Positions 7,746-15,435 of a DNA stretch of 64,000 nt are shown piece by piece. Below the pieces are notes generated by a model that was given only the letters and a program-made list of their open reading frames with translations, searched no databases and was not told the DNA's origin. Position 1 is the first letter of the stretch. Each line of letters starts with the position of its first letter. A program made the position numbers and the translations under genes. The stretch lies in contig NZ_MSJR01000009.1 of assembly GCF_002078605.1 (NCBI RefSeq), positions 45,172-109,171 on the forward strand, written 5' to 3'. This DNA comes from Salegentibacter sediminis (GTDB taxonomy: Bacteria > Bacteroidota > Bacteroidia > Flavobacteriales > Flavobacteriaceae).

Positions 7746-9611
7746 TTAAAATTGCTGTGCTGAAATTACTTCCAGTTGTATCGGTTGTTCTATACTTTCC
7801 TCTATTTGTCTTTTAATATCCACCACATCGTCCTTTTCTAGACTTTCGGTACCTACCAGGGTAAGACTTACTTTTAAAGGAGTGCCAAAGCGTACCTTCA
7901 CATCCCGCAGGATAACCTCATTAAACCTGGAGCCTTCTAGTTGCCTGGTTATGCTTGCTTCCTGCTTAATGCGATTAAATGAAAGCGAAAGAGGGACCAG
8001 GATTAAGGCAATGATTATAAAAGTATAAACCAGTCCCATCTTGGCTCGTTTAAAAGGTGCAAAACCTAATATGAGAAAGGTGATTCCTGCAAACATAATA
8101 ATTCCTGCCAGGTTGGTGAGATAAAGTAGAAAGGCTCCGGAGAAGACATTCCAGTCCCACCAGCCAATCCCTATTCCTGCTACGGCAAGTGGAGGTACCA
8201 GGGCAACGGCAATCGCAACTCCCGCAAGGCTTTTGGCAATGCCCTCTTCGGCGTGAGCATAGGCAGCCGCAATACCAGATGCTACAGCTATGCCCATATC
8301 TAAAAGAGTGGGGGAAAGACGGGCGTCGATCTCGGAGGTAAGGACTTTAAGCGGAATGACAAGGCTAACCCCGGCGGCGAATAAAAGAGAAACGCCCGTC
8401 CCGATTAGGATAGTGATTAAACCCGTTTTGAGCATTTGTACATCGTAACGCACCATGCCCATAGAAAAAGAGACTATAGGCGCAATAATAGGAGCCAGGA
8501 TCATCGCTCCAATTATTACCGGGGAAGAGTTACCAAAAAGCCCAAATGTCGCGATAAGGGTAGAAAGAATCATCATTATCACATACGGGGATGTGGTCAC
8601 TGCATTTTCCCGTAATACCTTAAACAGATCTTCAAATTCCTCGGCCGTGGCCCGGGGGAAAATAGGCAGGGACCGCTTGGTTAATTCCTCTCTTTTTTGT
8701 CCTGTAGGCAGCTTGTCTATTCTGAAACTTTTCTTAACATCAGGTCCTTTTTCTTCGGTACAATAGATGCTTACCTGTTTTAAGGCCAGGGCCTCTGGCT
8801 GTACTTCAAGTTTAATGCTTTGGGCAGTATCTGTCTGTCCATCAACCGTATATTCTATCTGGGAAGAGTTTTCTATTTCCAGGTTAGAGATCTTAATCTG
8901 CCCGATGAAAGCGGGTAGTTTTCCCAGCTTTTTCTTGATTGGAATTAAGCTCCGCAATAAAAACAGCATTAATTCAAAAAGATTCTGGGGCGAGAGGATC
9001 AGCACGTTGAACATGCCATCGTTCATAGCGCTTTCTGAAACCAACCTTTTGGCAACCACCGAACTCAAAGGGTGTTCCACCACGATGATTCCCAAAGCCG
9101 AGGTTTGGATTAATTTTTCGCCATCGGTTTTTAAAAGATACGAATGATGAGATAGGGAAGAAAGCCGCCGTATATTTTTTATAAAGGTCTTTACCTCAAA
9201 AAAGAAACTATTCTCTTTGTCTTCTTCTGAAAAAATAAAGGCATTCCCCAGGTTTACCGCCTGAAAAACCGGTTTGCCATTACAAAATAACAGGTCCAAC
9301 TTGTGGCTTTCTTCAGCAACAAGGATTTCCTCCATGGCTTCCGACATTTTTGTAGAAATCCCTAAACCTTTAGAGGTGTATAAATTTTCTGGATGCGGTA
9401 AAATCCCCACCGGCCAATCCTGGTTGGCTGCACGGGGCAAAAACTCCCGGAGATATTCATCGCTTAAATAGGTGATTAATACGCTTGCATTCCCGGGTTT
9501 GAATTCGGGATTCGAATACTCAACTAATTTATACTCCTTTCCGTCTAAGAGTGAAATAAGATTTTCTTTCACTTCCGATTCATCGTTCGGGTGATAAAGG
9601 ATATAAATCAT
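7746..9611 (-). CDS. DUF389 (TIGR00341) membrane protein with degenerate lipid-kinase-like N-terminus
   Basis: 621 residues in two parts. Residues about 335-530 form the DUF389/TIGR00341 membrane domain: SPYVIMMILSTLIATFGL, then the PVIIGAMILAPIIAPI signature and further hydrophobic segments. Residues 1-280 resemble a diacylglycerol-kinase/YegS fold: WPVGILP at 67-72 lines up with the kinase PxGIIPxGTGND strand, LGIS with LGIP, and 196-277 (NDGMFNVLIL, TVDGQT, LEVQPEALAL) with the C-terminal lobe. The catalytic GGDGT and GTGND motifs are missing (TYLSD and HPENLY instead), so kinase activity is unlikely. DUF389 proteins have no firm function. Monocistronic on the minus strand. Confidence 0.85.
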   Translation of the reverse strand: MIYILYHPNDESEVKENLISLLDGKEYKLVEYSNPEFKPGNASVLITYLSDEYLREFLPRAANQDWPVGILPHPENLYTSKGLGISTKMSEAMEEILVAEESHKLDLLFCNGKPVFQAVNLGNAFIFSEEDKENSFFFEVKTFIKNIRRLSSLSHHSYLLKTDGEKLIQTSALGIIVVEHPLSSVVAKRLVSESAMNDGMFNVLILSPQNLFELMLFLLRSLIPIKKKLGKLPAFIGQIKISNLEIENSSQIEYTVDGQTDTAQSIKLEVQPEALALKQVSIYCTEEKGPDVKKSFRIDKLPTGQKREELTKRSLPIFPRATAEEFEDLFKVLRENAVTTSPYVIMMILSTLIATFGLFGNSSPVIIGAMILAPIIAPIVSFSMGMVRYDVQMLKTGLITILIGTGVSLLFAAGVSLVIPLKVLTSEIDARLSPTLLDMGIAVASGIAAAYAHAEEGIAKSLAGVAIAVALVPPLAVAGIGIGWWDWNVFSGAFLLYLTNLAGIIMFAGITFLILGFAPFKRAKMGLVYTFIIIALILVPLSLSFNRIKQEASITRQLEGSRFNEVILRDVKVRFGTPLKVSLTLVGTESLEKDDVVDIKRQIEESIEQPIQLEVISAQQF

Positions 9612-9745
9612 AGCCTGGTTGGTCTTTAACCCGCAAGTTAAGACTTTTTGACAGTCAAAATAAAAGTTTTAACCTCAGTTTTAGACTTAAAGGCGGCAAT
9701 TAAAGTATCTTGTAGAGTGCTAATAAACCGAAAAAATTTTGGGCT

Positions 9746-10186
9746 ATGCCAGTACAAAAATCACCGGCGATAATTCTTTTCGCTGCAACTTCAGAAGTCA
9801 ATAAATATAACCTCAGAAAAGACCATGATACCATTAGGGTAAGAGACCTGAAAGCCTCTGCCGATTTCTACGGAAACATCCTTGGCCTGGAAGAGATTCA
9901 TAACGGGGGCCTTGGTGACCATATTAAATGGTTTCAGCTAAACGACAGGGTGCAGCTTCATCTTATGGAGAGTAAAGAAGTAATCGAGAAATATAAAGGG
10001 GTGCATATGGCCATGAGAACAGATCTTTTAGATGCTTTTATGGATCATCTGAAATCAAAGAATATACATTTTGAAACCTGGAAAGGTGAAGCAGGGACCT
10101 CCAATACCCGGCCAGACGGCATCCGGCAAATATATTTTCAAGACCCCGATGGTTACTGGATCGAGGTTAACGATGGCCGCCATTAG
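9746..10186 (+). CDS. VOC (glyoxalase/bleomycin-resistance-like) protein
   Basis: 146-residue single-chain vicinal-oxygen-chelate protein. Two beta-alpha-beta-beta-beta modules are visible: HDTIRVRDLKASADFY..LGLEE in the first and a C-terminal FQDPDGYWIEV in the second. Candidate metal ligands are the His in KDHDTI, the Glu in HLMES, the His in VHMAM and the Glu in YWIEV. The reaction cannot be assigned; the fold covers lyases, dioxygenases and resistance proteins. The first 25 residues precede the fold and include a short hydrophobic run that is too weak for a convincing signal peptide; the start is therefore uncertain. It overlaps the convergent Nudix gene by 4 bp. Confidence 0.78.
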   Translation: MPVQKSPAIILFAATSEVNKYNLRKDHDTIRVRDLKASADFYGNILGLEEIHNGGLGDHIKWFQLNDRVQLHLMESKEVIEKYKGVHMAMRTDLLDAFMDHLKSKNIHFETWKGEAGTSNTRPDGIRQIYFQDPDGYWIEVNDGRH

Positions 10187-10761
10187 AACAAGCTATTTAT
10201 TTTGGCATATTGCAGGAGCATAATAGTTTTGGCATCTTTTATCGCACCGGTGGCGATCATTTTATAAGCCGTCTCAAATTCCATTTCTAAAACCTCAATA
10301 TCCTCCTGTTCCCCGGCAAGGCCACCGCCTTTCCCGGTTTTCATCTCTTTGGAATATTCGCCTATGAAGAAGTGTATGACCTCAGTAACCGAGCCGGGAG
10401 ACATATAGGATTCGAAGATCTTTTTAACTTCTCCTATGCTATAACCTGTTTCTTCTTCGGTTTCGCGCTTTATGCAGTTCTCGGGATCATCGTTGTCTAA
10501 AAGCCCTGCACAAGCCTCTACCAACATCCCATCAGGATTCCCGTTTAAAAAAGTAGGCAACCGAAACTGCCTGGTTAGCACAATCTTATTGCTCTTTTTG
10601 TTGTAAAGCAAAATACAGGCCCCGTCGCCACGATCATATGCTTCCCGGTTTTGAAGCTCCCAGCGCCCATCCTGTCGCTGGTATTGGAAGGTGATTTCCT
10701 TTAGTACCGCCCACTGGTTCGACAATACTTCTTTTCTTTCAATTTTTATCCTGCTGCTCAA
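10183..10761 (-). CDS. nudK: Nudix hydrolase, NudK-like (GDP-mannose pyrophosphatase)
   Basis: 192-residue Nudix hydrolase. The Nudix box runs from about residue 86: GLLDND, then PENCIKRETEEETGY; the first acidic position is Asp rather than Glu, the REx2EE core is intact. Length and the N-terminal pattern (EVLSNQWAVLKEITFQYQR) and EACAGLLD fit E. coli NudK, which hydrolyses GDP-mannose to GMP and mannose-1-phosphate; ADP-ribose is a possible alternative. Cytosolic. The 3' end overlaps the VOC gene by 4 bp. Family certain, exact substrate likely but not proven. Confidence 0.82.
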   Translation of the reverse strand: MSSRIKIERKEVLSNQWAVLKEITFQYQRQDGRWELQNREAYDRGDGACILLYNKKSNKIVLTRQFRLPTFLNGNPDGMLVEACAGLLDNDDPENCIKRETEEETGYSIGEVKKIFESYMSPGSVTEVIHFFIGEYSKEMKTGKGGGLAGEQEDIEVLEMEFETAYKMIATGAIKDAKTIMLLQYAKINSLF

Positions 10762-11036
10762 ACTTCGTCATATTTGCGGCTAAATTATTTTATTCTGAAA
10801 ATCAGACCCGCCTTTTTATAAAATTTTTGTACCTCTTTAGCAGAGTTTTATGATGGTTCAATTTTTATTTCTCTCTTGTTCCTAAAACCCGATACTTAAA
10901 CTGAAATTTTTAGCAAGGATTTAAGGAATGCATATATAATTTGTTGGGCACTCCTGCGTTTTATTTTTTTATAACCCGGTCAATATCCTGAAGGGAAGCC
11001 CTTTATTTTTAAGATAATGACTTAAAAAAACGTATT

Positions 11037-11792
11037 ATGAATATGAAGAGAATTAAGCTTTTAGGAATTACTTTGTTAACTGCCCTTATAGGATTTTCCT
11101 GCAGTTCTGATGATGATGACGCTCTTACTACCGAAGTAGATCTTAATGCCACAGCAACTAAAGCCGATGCCCACGTGCAAACCTCCAGTTTGCCTCAGCC
11201 TATCCTGGATTATGTATCTACCACCTATCCCGATCTTACCATAAAAAAGGCCGAAATTGAGGATGATGATACTTATGAAATTACCCTTAGTGATGAAACA
11301 GAGCTGATTTTTGATATGCAGGGTAATTTTCTGGGTATAGATGACGATGATGTTGATGATTTTGGGGATGAAGATTTAGATCCCTCTGATCTCCCACAAA
11401 ATATCCGGGATTTTATTGCTCAATATTTCCCGGGAGTAGGTATTGATGAGGCCGAAAGGGAAAATAATGCTAATTATGAAGTGGAATTAGAAAACGGTGT
11501 AGATCTTATTTTCAATGCCGATGGCGAATTTTTAGGCAGGGGAGAAGATGAGGACCAGGATTATGACGACGACGATGAAGATGTAGACCCTGCTGATCTT
11601 CCGCAGCTTATTCTGGATTATATCGACGAAAATTATCCCGAACAAAGCATTATAGAAGCAGAGAAGGAAGATGACGGATATGAAGTTACCCTTAACAACG
11701 GGCTTGAACTAAAATTTGATGCTGATGGTGCCTTTGTGAGCGCAGAAGATAAAAACGGGGACGATGAGGATGATGAAAATGAGGATGACTAG
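11037..11792 (+). CDS. Acidic lipoprotein with three PepSY-like repeats
   Basis: 251-residue lipoprotein: signal peptide ending ALIGFSC (lipobox Cys near residue 22), then SSDDDD. Three homologous PepSY-like units follow, each beginning with LPQ.ILDYI or LPQNIRDFI, passing through a YP..I..AE motif and ending in a VxLxxxxxLxFDxDGxFL strand pair. They start near residues 54, 120 and 186 and are joined by runs of Asp and Glu. Such PepSY-like (BLIP-fold) domains are common in Bacteroidota periplasmic proteins of unknown role. The acidic linkers suggest cation binding, which is inference. It has its own terminator. An in-frame second Met at 11043 is an alternative start. Confidence 0.82.
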   Translation: MNMKRIKLLGITLLTALIGFSCSSDDDDALTTEVDLNATATKADAHVQTSSLPQPILDYVSTTYPDLTIKKAEIEDDDTYEITLSDETELIFDMQGNFLGIDDDDVDDFGDEDLDPSDLPQNIRDFIAQYFPGVGIDEAERENNANYEVELENGVDLIFNADGEFLGRGEDEDQDYDDDDEDVDPADLPQLILDYIDENYPEQSIIEAEKEDDGYEVTLNNGLELKFDADGAFVSAEDKNGDDEDDENEDD

Positions 11793-11821
11793 GGAATAAA
11801 ATACCCTGGATTAAAAATAAA

Positions 11822-11858
11822 AAGGCTGCTTAAAATGAATAAGCAGCCTTTTTATTTT
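11822..11858 (+). terminator. Terminator after the PepSY-like lipoprotein
   Basis: Ten-bp stem AAGGCTGCTT/AAGCAGCCTT (11822-11850) followed by TTTATTTTTT. The flanking A and T runs make it usable in both directions, so it may also serve the convergent kinase-like gene. Confidence 0.85.
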
Positions 11859-11907
11859 TTAAATGTCATTAGGTTTAACAAATCATTGCTATTCTTCCAT
11901 AAGCCAT

Positions 11908-13200
11908 TTAATTTTCAGAACGGGGTTGCCCGCATTCGAAACACTGTAAAAGCTGCGGACTTAACTCAATATCTTCCGATCCTTTCAGGGGTTCACTGAG
12001 CAATTCTTTTTCAGAAATAATCCGGTGAAATTCCTTTGCGGTTTGAACCAGGTTCTTCCTCCTACTTTTAATCTTGGTTTTTATTTCTTCGCCGTCCAGG
12101 GCATAAATATTATCGGGCCAAACCTTAAAGGCCGAGTCTATGGCCTTATCGCTCATAAGCTCCTGAAGTTTTTGAGCCTCTTCAATAAAAATTTCCTCCG
12201 GGGTATATCTCAGGAAGTACACATCGGTGGGGTAGACAAGCCCGGGGAGATAATCTATCTCTTTCTCAAATGGCCGTACCATAGGTTCTATATTTTTATT
12301 TGAAATAATTTCGGGGATCACACCGTCAATATTGAAAAATGCATTGTCCCGGTCGCCGGCTAGCGGATAAGCCTTAAACCTGTTTGCTTTCTTTTGGACT
12401 ACCCATCCCCACTGTTTGGCGTGGCGGTCCCAGTCACCAATTAGCAAGTCAAAAAGTCTTGCCCGAACCAAAGCGCTTTCATCAATACTTAAAGCTGCAC
12501 CGTATTGCTGCTTCCATTCCTGCAGATGTTTCGTATCCAGGATTTCCACAACCTTATTTACTTTTGTCCAGTTCTTTTCACCTTCGGTTTCATATTCCAA
12601 CAGGAAAAGCCGGTTTCCGTATTTCTCGTTATATTTTTCTCCAAGAAAATCCTGTTTGGGAATAAAGACCAGCCAGGGATGGGTGTGGAGAACACCGGCG
12701 GCTTCAGAGAGTGATGCCGAAAGAATGGCCCCATAAGGGTGCGAAGCCGAGATGGCATCTATTACGATATTTTCAAGGCCAAGGCTACGGGCGAATTCCG
12801 GAACATGGGAGGCTGGATCTTTGTTTACACTGCGAAGGGAAAAAAGAACCCCATCCTGGCCTTCCAGGCGCAGGGAATGGGTTTGACTCCCGCCACCTTC
12901 CTTGACGATCTTCATCCCGCCAAAAAGGGTATCGAGAAACACAACCGGTACCTTCACAGGAGCTGACCAGGCTGCCCGGTAATTTTCTCCCTGGATAATA
13001 TCTTTTAATATATTGGCTTCATAAAGGCTACTCGCAGCCACAACTACAGAGTCATGTTTGCTGAAATCTACTTGCTCCAGGTCTTTAAATTCTTTAATAT
13101 TCGCTGTTTCGAATTCTTTTTCGTTGCCGGATACAGAGATGTATACCAGGCTAATTAAAAGCAGGAAGATCAGAAGGATTATCCAGAGAATCTTTTTCAT
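11908..13200 (-). CDS. Membrane-anchored protein-kinase-like protein (HipA/Fam20-like motifs)
   Basis: 430 residues with one N-terminal membrane segment (residues 4-24) and a large periplasmic or surface domain. Two blocks look like an atypical kinase core: a GGGSQTHSLRL glycine-rich stretch at 102-112 followed by SLRSVNKDP, and a catalytic-type LIGDWDRHAKQWGW at 253-266 followed by YPLAGDRDNAFF at 278-289. The D-x-D-R-H and later D-N pairs are laid out as in HipA/Fam20-type kinases. The same blocks occur in larger Bacteroidota proteins joined to metallophosphoesterases, as far as I recall. A CFECG motif lies near the C-terminus. Function is unknown; kinase assignment is inference from motifs. 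Confidence 0.7.
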   Translation of the reverse strand: MKKILWIILLIFLLLISLVYISVSGNEKEFETANIKEFKDLEQVDFSKHDSVVVAASSLYEANILKDIIQGENYRAAWSAPVKVPVVFLDTLFGGMKIVKEGGGSQTHSLRLEGQDGVLFSLRSVNKDPASHVPEFARSLGLENIVIDAISASHPYGAILSASLSEAAGVLHTHPWLVFIPKQDFLGEKYNEKYGNRLFLLEYETEGEKNWTKVNKVVEILDTKHLQEWKQQYGAALSIDESALVRARLFDLLIGDWDRHAKQWGWVVQKKANRFKAYPLAGDRDNAFFNIDGVIPEIISNKNIEPMVRPFEKEIDYLPGLVYPTDVYFLRYTPEEIFIEEAQKLQELMSDKAIDSAFKVWPDNIYALDGEEIKTKIKSRRKNLVQTAKEFHRIISEKELLSEPLKGSEDIELSPQLLQCFECGQPRSEN

Positions 13201-13342
13201 TGAGCTATTACTTTCTGGGAATAAAACTATGATTTTAGGAGGGAATTCAAGGGAAATTTTTCAGGATTTTTTCAGAAGATATTCCTGAGCCTGGTTTCCG
13301 CCCGGGTAAGAGGAAAGCTTTTTCCAGCAAGGTATAGGAAAT

Positions 13343-13372
13343 AAAAAGGCCATCTCTTTTGAGACGGCCTTT
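13343..13372 (-). terminator. Terminator of the fasciclin gene
   Basis: Stem AAAGGCCATCTC/GAGACGGCCTTT with a TTTT loop and one mismatch, 27 nt after the fasciclin stop; U-rich on the minus strand. Confidence 0.75.
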
Positions 13373-13398
13373 AACAATTCAAACAAAACTAATCTAAA

Positions 13399-14049
13399 CT
13401 ATTCTATAGGCAAAAGCACCGCATTGATAACGTGAATAATTCCGTTAGAAGCTGAAATATTCGGGATCACGATATCGGCAGTGCTGCCGATGGCAGTAAT
13501 TTTCTTCTCAGGGTTAACGCTAAAACTCTCTCCGAGCAAGGTTTCGATGCTACGATAGTTTTTTGGAGGCACTACACTGTTGGAGGCTCTGCGGCCTTCG
13601 GTCACATGGTATAAAAGCACATTAAGTACCAATTCGGCAGGCAGATCGCGTGTACTGTCAATGCCAAGTGCTATGTAGAGATTTTCAAAAGCTTCATCGG
13701 TTGGGGCGAAGACGGTGTACTGGTCGGTGCCGTTAAGGAAGAGTTCTACCAGGCCCGCATCAAGCTCTTCATCAACATAAAAAAGCGCATCTACCAGTTC
13801 ATCAAAACCTGCTTCTATTGCTATGGCAGCAATAGGATCATCTCCGGGTGCAGGAGCACCTTTCTTTTTGCTGGCATCTGCTTTTTTGGTGTTTGCTTCT
13901 AAAACATCATAAACGGTCATCTCGTAAGATTCGACTTCGGTCATTGTTTCTTCTTTTTCACAGGAAACCAGGAAAAGAGATAAAAAGACAATAAAAAAGA
14001 TCGATACAGCAATTCTGTTGTAATGGATCGGTAAGGCATAATTCTTCAT
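13399..14049 (-). CDS. Fasciclin (FAS1) domain lipoprotein
   Basis: 216-residue protein with a lipoprotein signal peptide (hydrophobic 14-29, lipobox Cys in LVSCEKEE) and one FAS1 domain from about residue 70. The two FAS1 signature blocks are visible: YTVFAPTDEAF near 112 and the C-terminal GIIHVINAVLLP. A Lys/Ala-rich linker with KKKGAPAPGDD precedes the domain. FAS1 proteins mediate cell-surface adhesion or binding of small molecules. No partner gene lies next to it. It has its own terminator. Confidence 0.9.
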   Translation of the reverse strand: MKNYALPIHYNRIAVSIFFIVFLSLFLVSCEKEETMTEVESYEMTVYDVLEANTKKADASKKKGAPAPGDDPIAAIAIEAGFDELVDALFYVDEELDAGLVELFLNGTDQYTVFAPTDEAFENLYIALGIDSTRDLPAELVLNVLLYHVTEGRRASNSVVPPKNYRSIETLLGESFSVNPEKKITAIGSTADIVIPNISASNGIIHVINAVLLPIE

Positions 14050-14363
14050 AACAATTCAATTTTTTAATTGATTAATAATGAGGTAAATATATTAAACAAA
14101 ATCATATTGTTTAATAATTTAACTAAATGTTTAGACAAAAAAATATTTTGTAAGAAGAGGATTTCAAGATCCGGAATTAGATTCGGGTAAAAGAAATAGA
14201 ATTTTAGACAAAAGCTAGAGGTTTAAAATGTGAAGGAATGCCTAATAGAAGATTATAAGCATTTTTATACTGTTTTTCTAAATCGGATCCTTTGCAATTT
14301 CTCAACATATCCGTTTTTTCCATTCCTTAAAAATTAATCCTGGATATGTAAGAAGCGGCCAAC
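14050..14363. other. Intergenic region upstream of fasciclin and HMA genes
   Basis: 314 AT-rich bases between two divergent genes. Apart from presumed promoters I see no open frame, repeat or RNA structure that I can support. Confidence 0.5.
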
Positions 14364-14379
14364 TGTAACTTATGTTACA
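14364..14379. promoter_or_regulatory. Palindromic operator before the HMA gene
   Basis: TGTAACTTATGTTACA is a perfect inverted repeat, TGTAA-N6-TTACA, the geometry of Crp/Fnr-family sites. It ends 21 nt before the -7 box, so it overlaps the -33 region of the metallochaperone promoter. Confidence 0.5.
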
Positions 14380-14400
14380 AGCCTGGGCTGCCCGGAATAC

Positions 14401-14408
14401 TAATTTTG
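14401..14408 (+). promoter_or_regulatory. Putative -7 promoter box of the HMA gene
   Basis: TAATTTTG matches TAnnTTTG and lies 22 nt before the ATG at 14431. Confidence 0.5.
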
Positions 14409-14430
14409 GAAATCTTAAAATTCTTTGAAA

Positions 14431-14694
14431 ATGAATATGACAATAACAGTACAAAATTTAAAATGTGGTGGGTGTGTAAACACCATTACTACCAAAATTT
14501 CAGAAATGGAAAATATCCGGGAGGTCCAGGTAGATAAGGAGACCTCGGCAATATCATTTGAATATACAGGGCCGGAAGATGCAATAAAGGTTAAGGAGAA
14601 ATTGAGAAAGCTGGGCTATCCGGCAGTTGATGAAAAGAACTCGCTGGTGTCAAAAGCCAATTCTATGATCAGTTGTGCTACCGGCAAATTCTAA
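14431..14694 (+). CDS. Free-standing heavy-metal-associated (HMA) metallochaperone
   Basis: 87-residue protein of the HMA fold. The metal motif is KCGGCVNTI with Cys12 and Cys15, followed by the typical VQVDKETSAISFEY strand pair. Proteins like this carry Cu(I) or similar ions to P-type ATPases, or act as mercuric-type carriers. The start at 14431 gives the usual N-terminus; a TTG two codons upstream is a weaker alternative. A C-terminal tail of about 20 residues (SKANSMISCATGKF) holds a third Cys not usual in CopZ. No metal ATPase gene is adjacent. The palindromic site upstream suggests regulated expression. Confidence 0.85.
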   Translation: MNMTITVQNLKCGGCVNTITTKISEMENIREVQVDKETSAISFEYTGPEDAIKVKEKLRKLGYPAVDEKNSLVSKANSMISCATGKF

Positions 14695-14716
14695 TAAGCT
14701 ATTAAAAAAGCTAATT

Positions 14717-14752
14717 CCGGCCCTTCTTAGATAGCAAGGGCCGGATGTTTTT
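14717..14752 (+). terminator. Terminator of the HMA gene
   Basis: Nine-bp stem CCGGCCCTT/AAGGGCCGG followed by ATGTTTTTA, 22 nt after the stop codon. Confidence 0.75.
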
Positions 14753-14798
14753 ATGAAATTTCGGGATTCATTTTCCAGGGAATAAGGTATAATCCAAT

Positions 14799-15362
14799 TC
14801 AGGAATCGCTTACAGCATCGGAGGGCTTGTCTAAGAAAAACTCTCCAAAACTATCCCAGCTTTTACCATTGTGCTTGAACAGCACCAGGCTGTTAGCTAT
14901 AAAAGAGGCTCTGAATTTACGGTCCTGGAGTTCTTTCCAGGCGGGCTCGAAGTTTTGATAGCTGAGGTCTCGGGTGGCTAAGGTGAAGTGTGGGTGGAAG
15001 TTGCGGCCTTTTTCGTTTTCCTTTAAGTGCAAAGCTTTGTCAAGATATTTTTGCAGCTTGTGGTGGAGTTCCTGCAGCGCTGGGTTTTTGGCTATGCCTA
15101 TAAATAGAACTTTTCGGGAAAACCTTCCAAAACCTTCGGTTTCCACCTGAAATGCCTGTTGTTGTGCGGCGAAATCTTCCAGAAGCTTTTTTAGTTTTTC
15201 CTCTTTGGCTGCTGCCATTTTAAAAGGAACCTGCAGGGTAATATGTGCCGGGAGTTTCAGTGCGTGCCTGCTGTGGTATTTTTTGGCCAGCTCCAGCTTC
15301 AACTCTTTGATGCTTTGACTCAGGGTTTCGGGCGGGAGTATGGCGATAAAATACAGGCTCAT
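14799..15362 (-). CDS. 2'-5' RNA ligase / cyclic phosphodiesterase family (LigT-like)
   Basis: 187-residue 2H phosphoesterase. The two H-x-T motifs are visible as AHITLQVPF near residue 40 and HPHFTLATR near residue 124. Members open 2',3'-cyclic phosphates on RNA ends, or ligate RNA halves with a 2'-5' bond in vitro. Cytosolic. The lysA gene upstream on the same strand ends 74 nt... its stop lies at 15436, so co-transcription is possible. The C-terminal DKPSDAVSDS tail is outside the fold. Substrate in the cell is unknown. Confidence 0.85.
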   Translation of the reverse strand: MSLYFIAILPPETLSQSIKELKLELAKKYHSRHALKLPAHITLQVPFKMAAAKEEKLKKLLEDFAAQQQAFQVETEGFGRFSRKVLFIGIAKNPALQELHHKLQKYLDKALHLKENEKGRNFHPHFTLATRDLSYQNFEPAWKELQDRKFRASFIANSLVLFKHNGKSWDSFGEFFLDKPSDAVSDS

Positions 15363-15435
15363 CGTGTGGGTATTTTTCCGTAGGGAAAGTTAATTAAAAC
15401 CCTTTGTTTTTTAATTATCATCCTCCGTAGAAATA

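Noticed and set aside
7559..7816. 85-codon frame across the DUF4168 promoter and DUF389 end
   Set aside because: Overlaps two real genes antisense and shows no domain.
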